From NCBI RefSeq assembly GCF_014805685.1, contig NC_060906.1:11534846-11598845 (forward strand): DNA of 64,000 nucleotides. Direction: 5' to 3'. The notes under the pieces are model-generated. The model searched no databases. It was not told the DNA's origin and was given only the letters and a program-made list of their open reading frames with translations. Positions within the stretch are counted from its first letter, which is position 1. Every line of letters starts with the position of its first letter. Made by a program: the position numbers and the translations under genes. The DNA comes from Silurus meridionalis. Lineage: Eukaryota; Chordata; Actinopteri; Siluriformes; Siluridae. Shown in pieces: positions 1 to 11,894 of this stretch.

Positions 1-81
1 CAGGAGGTGCAATTACTTCTGGAGCGCATGCAGGATGATAACCAAGTCATGATGTCTGAGGATGTGGTCTTCCTTATCTGA
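1..81 (+). CDS. Possible 3' end of an unidentified plus-strand coding exon
   Basis: From base 1 the plus strand reads 26 open codons ending at TGA (79-81). The peptide is Leu/Glu/Gln-rich and helix-like, ending SEDVVFLI. A plus-strand AATAAA follows at 194-199. This would fit the tail of a gene converging on mep1b. In human the convergent neighbour is GAREM1, but this peptide does not look like the GAREM1 C terminus I know. I do not recognise it, and it could be chance. Confidence 0.25.
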   Translation, partial: QEVQLLLERMQDDNQVMMSEDVVFLI

Positions 82-193
82 TTAAAGGACTTGATGGACA
101 CGATAAAGGAAATGATGGACTCTACACATGATCACAGATTTGAGATTGTTGTATATTTTCAATTATTGTCTGTATGGTTCATTGTTGGTAAAT

Positions 194-199
194 AATAAA
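194..199 (+). terminator. Poly(A) signal for the plus-strand neighbour
   Basis: A canonical AATAAA lies about 115 bases after the possible stop at 79-81. If that exon is real, this would end its transcript just short of the convergent mep1b 3' end. Confidence 0.35.
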
Positions 200-227
200 T
201 AGTTTGAGCACCTATAAAGGGGTCTTT

Positions 228-233
228 TTTATT
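228..233 (-). terminator. Poly(A) signal for mep1b
   Basis: The plus strand reads TTTATT, so the minus strand has AATAAA about 240 bases after the mep1b stop. This would give a short 3' UTR and a convergent gene end with almost no spacer. Confidence 0.4.
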
Positions 234-473
234 ATTATTTTTTTTTTTTTTTTAACTACTCTTGCACAATGTTTAAATACAAGATATGTTTGCAAGCAAT
301 TATATTTAATTTTAAAAGTCATAAAGATTGGGTTGGATTAAATGAATGAGCAACAAGAGCTATTTTCCAATTATATTGTATGCCAGCTGGAGAATTTCTG
401 AAAAGGAAAAAGGATCATATTTTATACAGAGAATGGCAATATAAATTACACGATTACAATTTTTTTTTTTTTA

Positions 474-3400
474 TCACTTACAGCCGTTTACTGTTTCTGG
501 TACGTTTCCTCTCTCGTTGTCTGTTTCTCCACTTCTTTGGAGTCTCCTGACACCATACACCACACTTGCAAGCACAAGCAACAATGTAAGCAAGGCTACA
601 AAAGCAAAAACCACAGCTGATGTAGTGTTTACAGCAGACAGACTGGGTAAAGAGCTTTTTCCCTCAATGTAGCCAGCAGGCTGAGGTACAGGTTGAGTCT
701 CCAAAAGTCCAGTCACATCTGTGCAAGAAAAGCAGATGAACAAAAACAATTATGTTGTGTGACACTGGTTTCAAGATACTTAGTAAGCACCAACGAGGTT
801 AAAATGTATTCATTTTATAGCGACAAAAGTTTCCCAAATTTACCTTCTAGACTAAGGAGGAAGATGACATCACTTCCTTTAATGAAATCCCGACTCTTTA
901 GACGGCTGTGAGTGATGAAAGAACTGGTGCCAGTACCCGGTCCTCTGTAATAAAAGGTACCGTCTGGGTTTTTTACAAGACTGCCCACCTTCTGTGGGTC
1001 ATCCCAGAAATATTTGATGTTTCCCAGAGCTTTAGGAAGGAAAGACTTAATTTGGTATCATAAATATCTGGTGTTTTAAGCAAAAGATAAAAATCTAGAA
1101 ACAATCCTGGAATGAATAAAGTCTCTAATTTCAAAATCGCTGCCTTTTCCCCCTTTTCCTCTTGTTTTTATTGCTTTCAGAATGATATTGTAATTGTGAA
1201 CAATTATAATCTAAGAATATCAGAAATATGAATTATTCAATGTTGCAATGTACCGATATCTAGTATAAATTGCATACAGCCTTATTCCACATAATTCTAC
1301 AAACAATACCCCATAATGGTGATGTAAAAGAAGTATGTTTGAAATCTTTGCAAATGTATGAAAAAAATACAAAATTTGTATGTATAAGTATTCACAGCCT
1401 TTTCCGATGCACTGTACATATGATTTTGTAAACCACCATGTCTTCTTGTTACTTCTGATAGCTAGCCATGCAGTTGTTAGTAAATAAGCTTGGCTTTGCT
1501 TTAAGTTGTGATATTAGTATTAAACTGCATTGACAAATTCTCAGCAATATATATTTAACAATAATTGTCAAATGTGTCAAAAATATACTGTACCATCATA
1601 ATTCTATTTTTTTTAAGGTAAGATAATCAGGCTAGATTAGCATGCAAATTCTTTGGCTAAAAGTTTAAATAGGAATATTCCATTCAAGAAATCATAGCCA
1701 GTGAAAATGTTTTGAAAATGTTGGTGGTGGAGGTCAACCTCCCTCTAATCCCTGTCTCTGTTTTAAACTCTTTTAAACGTATAATTTATTTGGTTCTTAC
1801 AGTCGGTGGAGGTCTTGCTGGGATCAGTGGTGATCATTCTTTGATTATCCATGCGTTGCTGAATATTTGGATGCTGGTCCATCAGTGCTATGGTAGCCTG
1901 TCTCCATGGGCATGGCCATTGCAGTTGGCTATCATTGGGACCAGAAGTCAAGTGCAAGTACATGCCCATATTATTAGAACTGCCTGATTTTCCATTAATG
2001 TACAGACCAATCTGGAAGAGTAGCCATCAGGGGATAAGAAAGTCGGGCTGTAGATTTTGGAGCCAACAGGTGTTGTGGCAAGGAGGCTGGTAAAATTTCG
2101 TATGTGCCATGTATGATGAGGACATTGTGTTTCTGACAGGTTGACATCATCCAGAGAGAGACCTCCTTGAGATGTTCTCATTCCCTTCACCCCTTCAAAC
2201 ACGAACCGGAACTTTTGAGATGCGTCTAGAGTCACATGGTGAAGCTCCCAGGAGTTTCTCAGGCCACCTATTTCAGAAAAGAAAAAAAATTGTTAGCCAT
2301 TATGCAAAATTTGCGATTGCAAGGACTAAAATACTAGCTTGTTGTTCAGGCTGTGTCGCAAAACCATGCATCAAATTGGCAACTATTTTTACATTACTGT
2401 ATAAAATACCCCGGAATGTCTGAATGAGTCTCAACACTGCTTTAGGATTTTCCTTGGTATATTCATGAACCCATATGTTCAGCTGGTCATCAGCACTCCC
2501 GCTGTTGTGCATGTAGAATTGCAGGCACTGGCGTCCTCTTTTGGGATAAAAGAGTCGACTTTCCAAGTAAGCGTTATCTCTAGGGTTCCCTGTAGCTGTG
2601 CTAAAATGCATAAAAAAACCTATACCTGCAATGAAAAAGCAAACAATTTATTATTTGCTTTGTAATAAAAATATTTTAGTGTTACATTACAGTCATATTG
2701 GGTTAGAATAAAGTAAAAAAGAAACACTAATCTGAGAGAATGATCAATTCCATTCTCATTTGCTTATATGATCTTATCTAAAAAGTGATGTGTTATCAGT
2801 AGAAGCTCATGATCACTGGAATGTACGGCTTATAAAAGTTACAATGATCTTTTTAACCGTAATAAATGTCCATACCATTACACTGGCCCATGTTAGTGTA
2901 GTCTGTGTTTGCACCACCATCCACACTTTTCACACGCACCCACTTTGCCTTTGCATCTTCTCCCTGGATCATACCACAAATATTGGGCTGCTCAAAGCTA
3001 CAAGAGTCCATGAAGGTAGAGGTGGTGGCTGGAAATAATGATAAAAATAATAATAAAAACGAGGTAGGCAAAAGAACAATATTCTTCATTAGACATTTGA
3101 GTTCAGCTTGAGGTTACTAGCACTTTATTGTATCATAGGCCATATCGTATAATAAATGAGTGTAATAAAATGATTGAATCTTTAACTGACATCATAAAAA
3201 CAATAAATTATAATGGAAAGGGCTGCACCTACTGCAGTTATACAGCCTATTTAGCTTGCGCACATCACTGTAACTGAACTCCATGCGTTGGCCAATGATG
3301 TCCATGAACTCTGGAATCTTAGTGACGATGGTCGGTTTAGAATCCTTGTTAAAGGCAGTTTTACTGTAGTGCATAACAGAGGTGTAGTCGTAAGGGAAGC

Positions 3401-6400
3401 CTAGAGCGCTGGACACTGTGTCATCGTAATTGTTGAAGTTGTGCTCTTTGCCTAGGTATAATGCAATGCAATGAGTCATAGAGTGTAGGCAAGTAAAACA
3501 AATAGATTTAAAAAGTTCAATAGTAAAATTTAATGAAAAAAATGTATGCATAGTGCATCACATTATTATCATGTACTGTCTTTATTGTGGATATGATCCT
3601 AACATATTAAGTTAATGGCCCATTGTTGCAGTTATACCAGCTTCAATCTGGTCCCACATGATGTTGACGTAATCGTTTCGGTCGGCTCTGGATTGCTCGT
3701 GCCAGAAACCCAGAGCATGCAGGAACTCATGCTCCACAGTTGCAAGGCGATCACAGTTGTTTCCAATTGATAACCTTTGCTTTCCTACATGACGATTCCC
3801 CACAGATGAAAAACACCTATAAAATCCGAATTGTGGTGGGGAAAGAAAAGGATGGGAGAGACTTCATTTTTTGCATTTTCTTGCATTGAGAAAAACATCT
3901 GCCTACAAACTGAGAGGTGGTGTTGAGCCCATAACCGTGTTCTTCTGTGGCAATCATCAATGAATAGATACAATAAGGTTTTTCTGTGTCTGTGATGTTT
4001 GTGATGTATAAATCATTTACAATCTATCAATGTATTTTTTTATATGCAGCTATAGTATGTATACAGTGTGTTTACTTCCTTTGATAGCATCTTCCAAGTG
4101 CAATGATCCTTTTTGTTCTGATATCAAGGATTGATTCTGGAATCATTTGGATTCGTTCCAAACCAAGATAAAGTTCAGTGCAACATTTCTACTGGTCAAA
4201 GTGTAATGTGTTTTTATGAGTTAAATCACTTGAACTGTGATTTATACTGTATATCAAGAAAATGTCAGACCTTCTACATAAACCACATCGATCCCTACTA
4301 TAACACAACCAAAAGAAGACATTTTAGCTCTCTGGCATTCAGTAGTTCAGCTTGGTGGCTTACAGAACATGGTGTGGATTGTGCCTGAGACCATTTGAAG
4401 CAAGATTTCTGTACTCAGGTTTCAAAATAATCCAAATGTTCTGAAACCTCTCTACAAATTGTCAAGGGTTCTCAATTAATTTCCATTTATATTATTTTGC
4501 AAGTGTCCTGGGCTACTTACAAAAGTGCCTTAGTCTCTATTGATGAATATCTTCTGATTTGTACCATGATTTTAACAATAGACATTATTACAAAGAAGCT
4601 GTACAGAAATAAACATATAAAAAAATATAGATTTTAAATGCCAGTGGTGACAGGGGTAAGAAAACGCTCGTTGAGGAAAAAAACTCATAACAAAGGAACC
4701 CATCCTCATCTGGTTAATACCAGATATCCATTCATTATAGTCTTATCATTGTTAAAATTAGCAGCTCTTTACTAAGTGTAAAACTGTTAATGGCAGATGT
4801 ATGTTCTGGTGTTAAAAAGTGTGTGAATGCCCAAGTCTTTCTTACCCAGAACCTTTGAATACAGAAATGTAGTTTGGCTCGCCACTCCAGGGTTTGAAGT
4901 TAATACAAGTCTTGAGTTGATATTGCTCGAATGCTTTCAGTACCACACCTTTAGCATTGATCTCTGAGCACAATCAAAATAGTAAGGAGATGTACAGCAT
5001 GTTAAAGTGACATTAGTGGAATTATACTGAGTCTTGTCTCATTCGATTATTAGACTTTTTTGTCAATATTTCTGTTTTTTCTTTATTAAAAAAGGCTTAG
5101 GCAGGTTCTTACCCAAGCTGTCCTCCAGATAGTAAGGCACAGTGGTCGGCCACCGATATTCCGAACCCAGAATACTGTTCTTGCTATCTCCCTGTTAATT
5201 AATTCATGTTGTTGTGACATTTAAGCAGCTCCTAATCAATAATAATGAATATCGGATTCCGTATATGCAAATTGTAATGTTACAGAAAATTGACAAGCAG
5301 GTACATAAAGTGATGTGCTGACCTTTTTAATCACTATGTCTCCCTCTTCCAGATCAAGTCCTGTTTCTGTGACACAGACACAGTTGCTAATGGCAAACTG
5401 ATTCATAATGCAATAATAGCATATATATATCAAACATGCCTCAACACACTAATGTAATATTTTTACTCATACCTTCATTTATGTCAAAAATATCCCAGTC
5501 TTTTCCATCATCGATGTCCACTTCTGTAAAACCTAATATTAAAAATTCCAAAAATCATGTCATCAAAATATTATTTGATGGCCAAATTTGTTGGTACCAC
5601 TCTACAAGGAACCTATCATTTTCTCTGAAATAACTTGAAATGGACTAAAGTAGTTGGTGTGCAGCATTGTTTATGGTAGGATTCAAATCAGGGTTCAAAA
5701 AAGGCTACTTCAGAATAATGTAGTGTTTTGTTCTTAGCCTTTTAAAAAATATAATCGGGCATGTTTCCAGCCATATGTATTATATAACACTGGCCACACA
5801 TCAGGCTTCCTCACTCTATATAAGTACCTAATTTTACTAATGCCCTGATTTTACTAAATGTGTCTAAATGAGCATCAATTTTCCAGAAACATACTCCAAA
5901 ATCTAGTGGAACATCTTCACATAAAGATAAGGAGAGAGATGCATATGTCTTACCTGAGATAGAAGAAGCTGACTATAAAAAATAAAAAATAAAATGATTA
6001 TTGGCAGATCATGCTAACCACTATAATATTTAACAGCATGAATGAGTTTTTTGTTTGGTTGTTTGTTTGTTTATATAATAATTTGCTGCATAACAAGACA
6101 AACAAGATAATATTTCAGATAATATTTCTCTGCATTGTTGTTTGGTGTTATTTTGAACTGTTCACTTGGTTACTCCCTGGTCATTCCATTAAAGACTTTC
6201 ATCAAAAACTCTCTTGCTTGCGTTCTGCATTTGGGTTCTTCTCCTAGTCTCACCCCCTTACAGTATAATCTGACCAAATATTTGGCCAAGGGCGCTGTTT
6301 TGCTCCAGAGTACCACCTTGGGTGCCACTCCACTCACTTGTCCTGTTGAGGTCACCACTGCATGCCAAAGCCTTGCTAACAATGCGTTCCCTCTCCGGGT

Positions 6401-7465
6401 GTCTCTAAAGTGTTCGCCTGGCCTTCTGGTTTTACTGATGTCTTGGTCTTCTTGGTCTGCCTCAGATCTCTGCCCAGGGCATTGCTCTGCCTTAGACCTC
6501 CACAGAGGGCATCGCTCTGCCTCAGACCAGGTACTTTCCTGACGTCCAAAGTGTTCTACCTGGTTGCGGTCGGCATTAAGTCCCGCTGTGTTCGCCGCTG
6601 GCACCCCACCTTTTTCATGCTCCGGCTCAAGGAAGTTTGTGTCTGCCCAGTATTCCCCTCCACCAGACCCCCTCCACCCACTCAGGGTGGGTTGCGAGGC
6701 CTTGGCTCTTCCCTCTGCCGCCTCTTACTTCCCAGACAATGGGCAAAACAGGGCCGCCTGGAGACAGCAGTGGAGGGGTGGGGGTTGGGGTGCTGTCAGG
6801 GTTTTCTGGGCTCTCTGCACTGATTTCTTATACCGTAGAGACTATAGATACTAATATACTAATATACTAGGTACTAATAGAGACTATTATACCGTATAAC
6901 AAGATTAAGTCTGTTTCTAAGCAAATGAAATCATCTGAATATCTTAATTAATTATCTTCACTCACTAAGGTGTTATGTTTGCAGTGTACACAGGTGAGTC
7001 AAATGCATATTATGCATTGTTCACTACATACGTGTTTCAAATGTATATAATTTTTCTACAAAATCTCCATTTTGTTCAATGCAAGTGTATCTGCACTTGA
7101 CAAGGGTTTGATTGCTCCAGGATAAAAAAAAAACTCTTGCGCTTAAATACAATAATTTAAATTTGACTTGTTATTAATCGATAATCTTTTAAAAAATTAC
7201 ATTTGGTATATAGATTTGCAGATTTATCACTAAGGAAATCCTGAAAGCAATAGTTATGCGTTCTTTTTGAGTTGCTGCTTTTTCAAGATGAGCAGTTTCT
7301 GCAAAGACTCGATTTATTTACACAATTAGACATCTATTTATTATTTACATATCACATTTGCACTGATCTCATTATGCTTGAATTAAAAACAAGGAAAATG
7401 CTTACCAAATAAAGTCTCTCTGCACATAAGACATAGACAAGCAGAACGGTCGCATATGTTCCCAT
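474..7465 (-). CDS. mep1b: Meprin A subunit beta-like astacin metalloendopeptidase, 13 exons, one frameshift
   Basis: This is a membrane zinc endopeptidase of the astacin family that sheds or trims extracellular proteins. Coding exons on the minus strand are: 7465-7406 (signal peptide), 5972-5954, 5523-5473, 5366-5323 (propeptide, DIFDINE), 5191-5113, 4963-4846, 3816-3638 (zinc site [15 protein letters not shown]), 3451-3233 (Met-turn SVMHY, end of protease), 3028-2876 and 2625-2410 (MAM), 2267-1801 (end of MAM, MATH starting [11 protein letters not shown]), 1029-844 (end of MATH, SRDFIKG) and 718-474 (transmembrane helix, short tail). All junctions have GT-AG and matching phases. The exons total 2,036 bases, which is 3n-1. 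One base is missing in the MATH part near 2016-2022 (GGCTACTCTTCCAG, where the family would read GYSFQ), so the frame breaks there. No EGF exon lies between the MATH domain and the membrane segment, unlike human meprin beta. Its place beside the RNF and TRAPPC8 genes supports MEP1B rather than MEP1A. Identity is firm; functionality depends on whether the missing base is real. Confidence 0.93.
5954..5972 (-). other. mep1b: 19-nt microexon of mep1b
   Basis: The minus strand shows an acceptor TTTTATAG, 19 bases coding for SASSIS plus one base, and a donor GTAAGA. It joins the signal-peptide exon (phase 0) to the propeptide exon (phase 1) without breaking frame. This small piece should sit just after the signal peptide. 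Confidence 0.7.
6165..6820 (+). repeat. LTR-retroelement leader remnant, upstream intron of mep1b
   Basis: This C/T-rich block reads like the end of an LTR plus leader (CTGCATTTGGGTTCTTCTCC, then a TCTGACCAAA stretch). It shares order and wording with 8,180-8,915: the GTCACCACTG run, a TTTTGCTGA/TTTTACTGA run and the final CTGCCCAG...CTCCACCAGACCC. The two are diverged copies of one dispersed family. Open frames here have no recognisable domain, and I treat them as chance. Confidence 0.45.
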
Positions 7466-8170
7466 AGTTACTGTTGCATGTATGTAAGCTGCTGTTACAC
7501 ACTCTGCAGCCGTATGTGTTTATGTACGAAGTACAATAAAAAGGAGGAGAGCATGCTGTGTTAGTAGTGAACTGTGATAAGGATGGTGAACTGATAAGAC
7601 ACTGACTGATAATTCTGACCAGTGGTGATGCGGTAAATAAGATTTTTAATAATGTCATGTTGTATAACGATTATATAATAAGATTTTCCATCAAATTCCA
7701 CAACGATATTATTGTGTCATGAAATAGAGCCAAAGGTGAATGCCAGTGCAGACTTTTATTGCTAAGTAGTACAAAAAATATATACACAAGCAACAAAAAC
7801 CAAAACAAGACTGAAACTAAAAGCATAAAAAAGAAATCACAACAACATAGTAGACATCAAGAAAAGCCTGACAATGAGAGAGGTTGAAAGAGAATTTGAA
7901 TAGTGTTGCGAATTAAGATAAAACTAGATTTCTGGTTATATAGAATTATATATAAAATCTAACAACAAATACATTTTAGTTGTTTTTGGTTGTGCCAGGA
8001 GGATTTCACTTATATGCTTCCACTTCTTTCTTTTTTATTGCATGCAGAGTGAATAGAGGCATAGATTGCTGCATATTAATACTAATAGTTTATTTTAAGA
8101 AAGTACTGTAACATCTGATCTGTAAATGTGGATTCCATGTGATTACAACAGACATGTATTAGAAATCCAG
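7240..8170. repeat. Copy 1 of a ~0.9-kb tandem duplication
   Basis: This stretch holds the mep1b signal-peptide exon (7465-7406) and its upstream flank. It matches 8,925-9,180 (for 7,240-7,500) and 11,137-11,835 (for 7,495-8,170) almost base for base, for example the CTGCAGCCGTATGTGTTTAT block at 7,505 and 11,150. The second copy was later split by a LINE. The promoter of mep1b is probably in this copy. Confidence 0.85.
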
Positions 8171-8179
8171 ATTTTTTTC

Positions 8180-8915
8180 TTGGCTCCCTGTTCATCCTCG
8201 CCGGCCTGATCACTAGTTAGCTCTCTGGACTGTTTTATGTGTGTTTTTGCTTTGCCCTATTTTGCTCTTTTAATTGTACCTGATTTCTGGACTAATTTGT
8301 CGAGCTGTGTTTTTCTTGCTTGCCCTCAGTCTTCCATGTTTGAATGATTGAGCTCTTCCTGGGACAGTAAAATCTGGCCAAAAATGGACCCCGTGGATGC
8401 ACCAAAGCCTTGGGCTTGTTCCGCCTTAAACTGGCAAGTCAAGGACACACCCAAGATGAGCGATATTTTGAAGCTCAGCCCCCAGCAAGGAAAAGAGTTT
8501 TTATGGGCACTTTATGCCCAAGCTTTGGTACACCAGTTGGTCCTTGATGACATCTTAAGACTGCTGTCCCTCTGGCCCCTGAGCCCTGCTGGGGGGCTGT
8601 CCAACCTTAGCCTTAATGCCTGGCTGGGGTATTGCCCAGCTTTCCCGACCTGCAGAGATCACTGACACCCCCAGCCTGAGTCCGGCCGAGGGTGGCGCTC
8701 CGCTACGGAGTTCCACCGAGTGCACCGCTTCACTCCCTTGTCTTGTTGGGGTCACCACTGTACACCCGAGCCTCATTGACTACGTTGTTCTACCCCCGGG
8801 TTTCTCCAAGGTGTTACCTTGGCCCTTGGGTTTTGCTGACATTGTGGTCTCCACAGAGGGAGAGGTACTTTTCCCATTCGTGTCTGCCCAGTTGTTCCCT
8901 CCACCAGACCCCTAA
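8180..8915 (+). mobile_element. LTR-retrotransposon fragment with gag-like start
   Basis: A TCTGGCCAAAA leader precedes an ATG at 8,384 whose product begins MDPVDAPKPW and stays open to 8,665. LTR-element gag proteins of fish often start with an MDP-type peptide after such a leader, which makes a Ty3/gypsy-like gag remnant the best guess. No zinc knuckle, protease or polymerase follows, so this is a dead fragment. It is a diverged relative of 6,165-6,820. Confidence 0.4.
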
Positions 8916-8924
8916 AAACCATGA

Positions 8925-9180
8925 AAGCAATAGTTTTTCATTTTGAGTTGCTGCTTTTTCAAGATGAGCAGTTTCGGGAACTATCAGATTTTTTATTTTA
9001 CACAATTAGACATCTTTTTATTATTTACATATCACATTTGCACAGATCTTGATATGCTTGAATTAAAACAAGGAAAATGCTTACCAAATAAAGTCTCTCA
9101 GCACATAACACATAGACAAGCAGAAGGGTCCTATATGACCCATAGTTACTGCTACTGCATGTATGTAAGCTGCTGTTTGT
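8925..9180. repeat. Copy 2, left part, of the tandem duplication
   Basis: This corresponds to 7,240-7,500 with scattered differences and includes a decayed copy of the mep1b first exon. It ends at the 5' edge of the LINE at about 9,180. The copy resumes at 11,137. Confidence 0.85.
9085..9143 (-). pseudogene. Decayed duplicate of the mep1b signal-peptide exon
   Basis: The minus strand matches the 60-base exon 7465-7406, including the ATG and the GTAAGC donor, but is 59 bases long. A base is missing just after ATGGG, so this ATG is out of frame with [13 protein letters not shown]. The hydrophobic core and splice donor are kept. It could only work if another upstream ATG supplied the frame. The flanking LINE insertion separates it from its old upstream region. 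Confidence 0.75.
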
Positions 9181-11135
9181 CCTGACATTATCTCGCCTAC
9201 AACTCCACAACTACACTATTTTACATGTATAGGACAGGAAGAGCTGTATAATGTTATTATCAAAGCTAAATCAATGACATGTCAGTTAGATCCCATTCCA
9301 ACAAATCTACTGAAGGAAGTGTTATATACAGCTGGTGAGCCTCTTCTGAATATTATTAACTCCTCACTATCTTTGGGTCACGTCCCTAAATCCCTCAAGT
9401 TGGCAGTTATTAAGCCCCTCATTAAAAAACCTAATCTTGGTTTCAAACACGCTATCGAATTACAGACCCATTTCAAATCTCCCATTTATGTCTAAGATTT
9501 TAGAAAAGATTGTCGCTGCCCAGTTATGTTCCCACTTGCAAGAGAACAATATCTTTGAAGAGTTTCAGTCAGGTTTAAGGCCCCATCATAGCACAGAAAC
9601 TGCCCTAGTTAAAATAACTAATGACCTGTTTTTAGCTTCAGACCAAGGCTTCATCTCGCTGTTAGTTTTACTAGATCTTAGTGCTGCGTTCGACACTATA
9701 GATCATGATCTTCTCCTAGATCGCTTACAGAATTACATCGGCATTCAGGGACAGGCATTAAGCTAGTTTAAATCCTACCTGTCCGATCGTTACCATTTCG
9801 TAGATTCAAATGGAGAGCTATCCAGGCTAATGCTAGTGAATTATGGCTTGCCACAAGGTTCAGTTCTAGGACCCCTGCTCTTCACAATATACATGCTTCC
9901 CTTAGAAAATATTATTAGAAGGCATCTAATTAGCTTTCATTGTTATGCTGATGATACCCAGCTATATATCTCATCTAAACCAGGCGATACAGCTCAATTA
10001 ACTCGGATAACTGAGTGTGTTAAGGAAATAAGAGATTGGATGACCCATAACTTTCTAACTTTGCAAGAGTTCTTACTAGGTCAAGAAAATATGATCACAT
10101 AACCCCAATCTTATCGTCCCTAATTGGCTTCCTGTTAAGTTACGAATAGACTACAAACTACTGCTACTCACTTATAAAGCACTAAATGGTTTGGCTCCCA
10201 TGTATCTCTACAGTCTTTTAACACGCTACAATCCGTCACGCTTCCTGAGATCTCAAAACTCTGGGCTTCTAGTAGTTCCTAAAATAACAAAGTCCACTAA
10301 AGGCGGTGGAGCATTTTCACATTTGGCACCTAAACTTTGAAATAGTCTTCCTGACAGTGTGCGTGGCTCAGACACACTCTCCCAGTTTAAGTGCAGATTA
10401 AAAACATATCTTTTTAGCAAAGCCTACACATAACACACATCACATCATAACCTTGTGCTCCAGAACATATGATCACATTATCAACTTGTGCTGTTAATAT
10501 CATGAACAGCAGCTATGCTAATTGCTCTCCACTGCTTCTCTTTCTCTCCCATCCCGAGGCTTCCTGAGGTTTGGCCAGCTCCAGTCATGTCCCACCTTGT
10601 GAAGATTATGGACTTTAAAGAAGTAAATGCCAAACTTGCAAACATCCTGAACCATCTAGAGACATGCCAGTGCCATTTGGATCCCACTTCATGTGTGAAG
10701 TTTTGACATTGGATCTCCTGTAGTGTTTAAAGGCTCTGGCATGGAGAAGCTGTTGCTGGATCTGTGATGATCACAAATGCTGAGCTCAGTAGCTCCTACT
10801 TTTATACCAAAGACTGTAGAAAGAACATTTACTTATAATCTTATACTCCTGTACTCATGTTAGTTCTCACTCTCCAGTGTTCTGTATTGTTGAAAGACTT
10901 ATGATCAAACTCTTGATGTCACCCAAATGAGGATGGGTTCCACTTTTGAGTCTGGTTCCTCTCAAGGTTTCTTCCTCATAACATATAAGGGAGTTTTTCC
11001 TTGCCACAGTCGCCACGGCTGCTCATCAGGGATAAATACACACCATTCACCTTAACTGTTGATTTCTGTAAAGCTGCTTTGAGACAATGTCTGTTGTGAA
11101 AAGCGTTATAGAAATAAACTTGACTTGACTTGACT
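9181..11135 (+). mobile_element. 5'-truncated L2-type LINE, reverse transcriptase remnant
   Basis: Reverse transcriptase motifs are readable across frames: LDPIPTNLLKE (9,283), FQSGLRPHHSTETAL (9,565), LLDLSAAFDTIDHDLL (9,672), [12 protein letters not shown] (9,845) and YADDTQLY (9,944). The usual segment after the last motif is deleted. The C-terminal part (KYRIDYKLLLLTYKALNG; FSHLAPK, SLPDSVRGSDTLSQF) follows at about 10,140-10,430 in another frame. Several stops and frame changes make it inactive. The 3' tail at 11,060-11,135 (AAAGCTGCTTTGAGACAATG, ending in TTGAC repeats) is the typical L2-type 3' end. It lies inside copy 2 of the duplication, flanked by a short repeated TGTT. Confidence 0.9.
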
Positions 11136-11136
11136 T

Positions 11137-11835
11137 GTTACACACTCTGCAGCCGTATGTGTTTATGTACGAAGTACAATAAAAAGGAGGAGAGCATGCT
11201 GTGTTAGCAGAGAACTGTGATAAGGATGGTGAACTGATAAGACACTGACTGATAATTCGGACCAGTTGTGATGCAGTAAATAAGATTATTAATAATGTCA
11301 TATTGTATAACAAATATATAATCTAATTTTCCAACAGATTCCACCACAATTTTGTGTCATGAAATAGAACCAAAGGTGAATGCCAGTGCAGACTTTTATT
11401 GCTGAGTACTGCCCAAAAAACACAAAGAAATAAATACACAAGCAACAAAAACCAAAACAAGACTGAAACTAGGAGCAAGTTATCACTGCAAAGAACATAG
11501 CAGACATCTAGAAAAGCATGACAATGAGAGAGATTAAGAGAGAACATGAATGGTGTTGCCAATCAAAATAAAACAAGATTTCGGATTATACAGAATTATA
11601 TATAAAATCTAACAACAAAAAGATTTTGGTTGTGCCATGAGGATTTCACTTAGATGCTATTACGTCTTTCTATTTTATTGCAAATATTTTAGAAATACAG
11701 GTCATGCAGAGAGAATAGATGCATGGAGTGCTGCATATTAATACTAATATCTTATTTAAATTAAAAGTACAGTTACTTCTGATCTGTAAGTGTAGATTCC
11801 ATGTGATTACAACAGACATGTAATAGAAATCCAGA
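11137..11835. repeat. Copy 2, right part, of the tandem duplication
   Basis: This matches 7,495-8,170 with a few percent differences and resumes exactly where the left part stopped at the LINE. It contains no coding exon. Confidence 0.85.
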
Positions 11836-11894
11836 TTGTCAGGGAGCTTAGAATAAACAAATATTCCAATCTCAATGAAACACAGTAGCATTAG

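Noticed and set aside
1..195. TGA at 79-81 followed by 37 more open codons, suggesting read-through or selenocysteine
   Set aside because: There is no SECIS-like structure that I can see, and the peptide is unknown. Ordinary stop plus 3' UTR is simpler.
6135..6870. Several overlapping open frames of 78-144 codons
   Set aside because: They lie in a repeat remnant, in competing frames on both strands, with Pro/Ser/Leu bias and no domain.
9025..9210. Possible second functional meprin first exon with an upstream ATG
   Set aside because: The in-frame ATG lies in sequence joined by the LINE insertion, and the native ATG is frame-shifted. No evidence of use.
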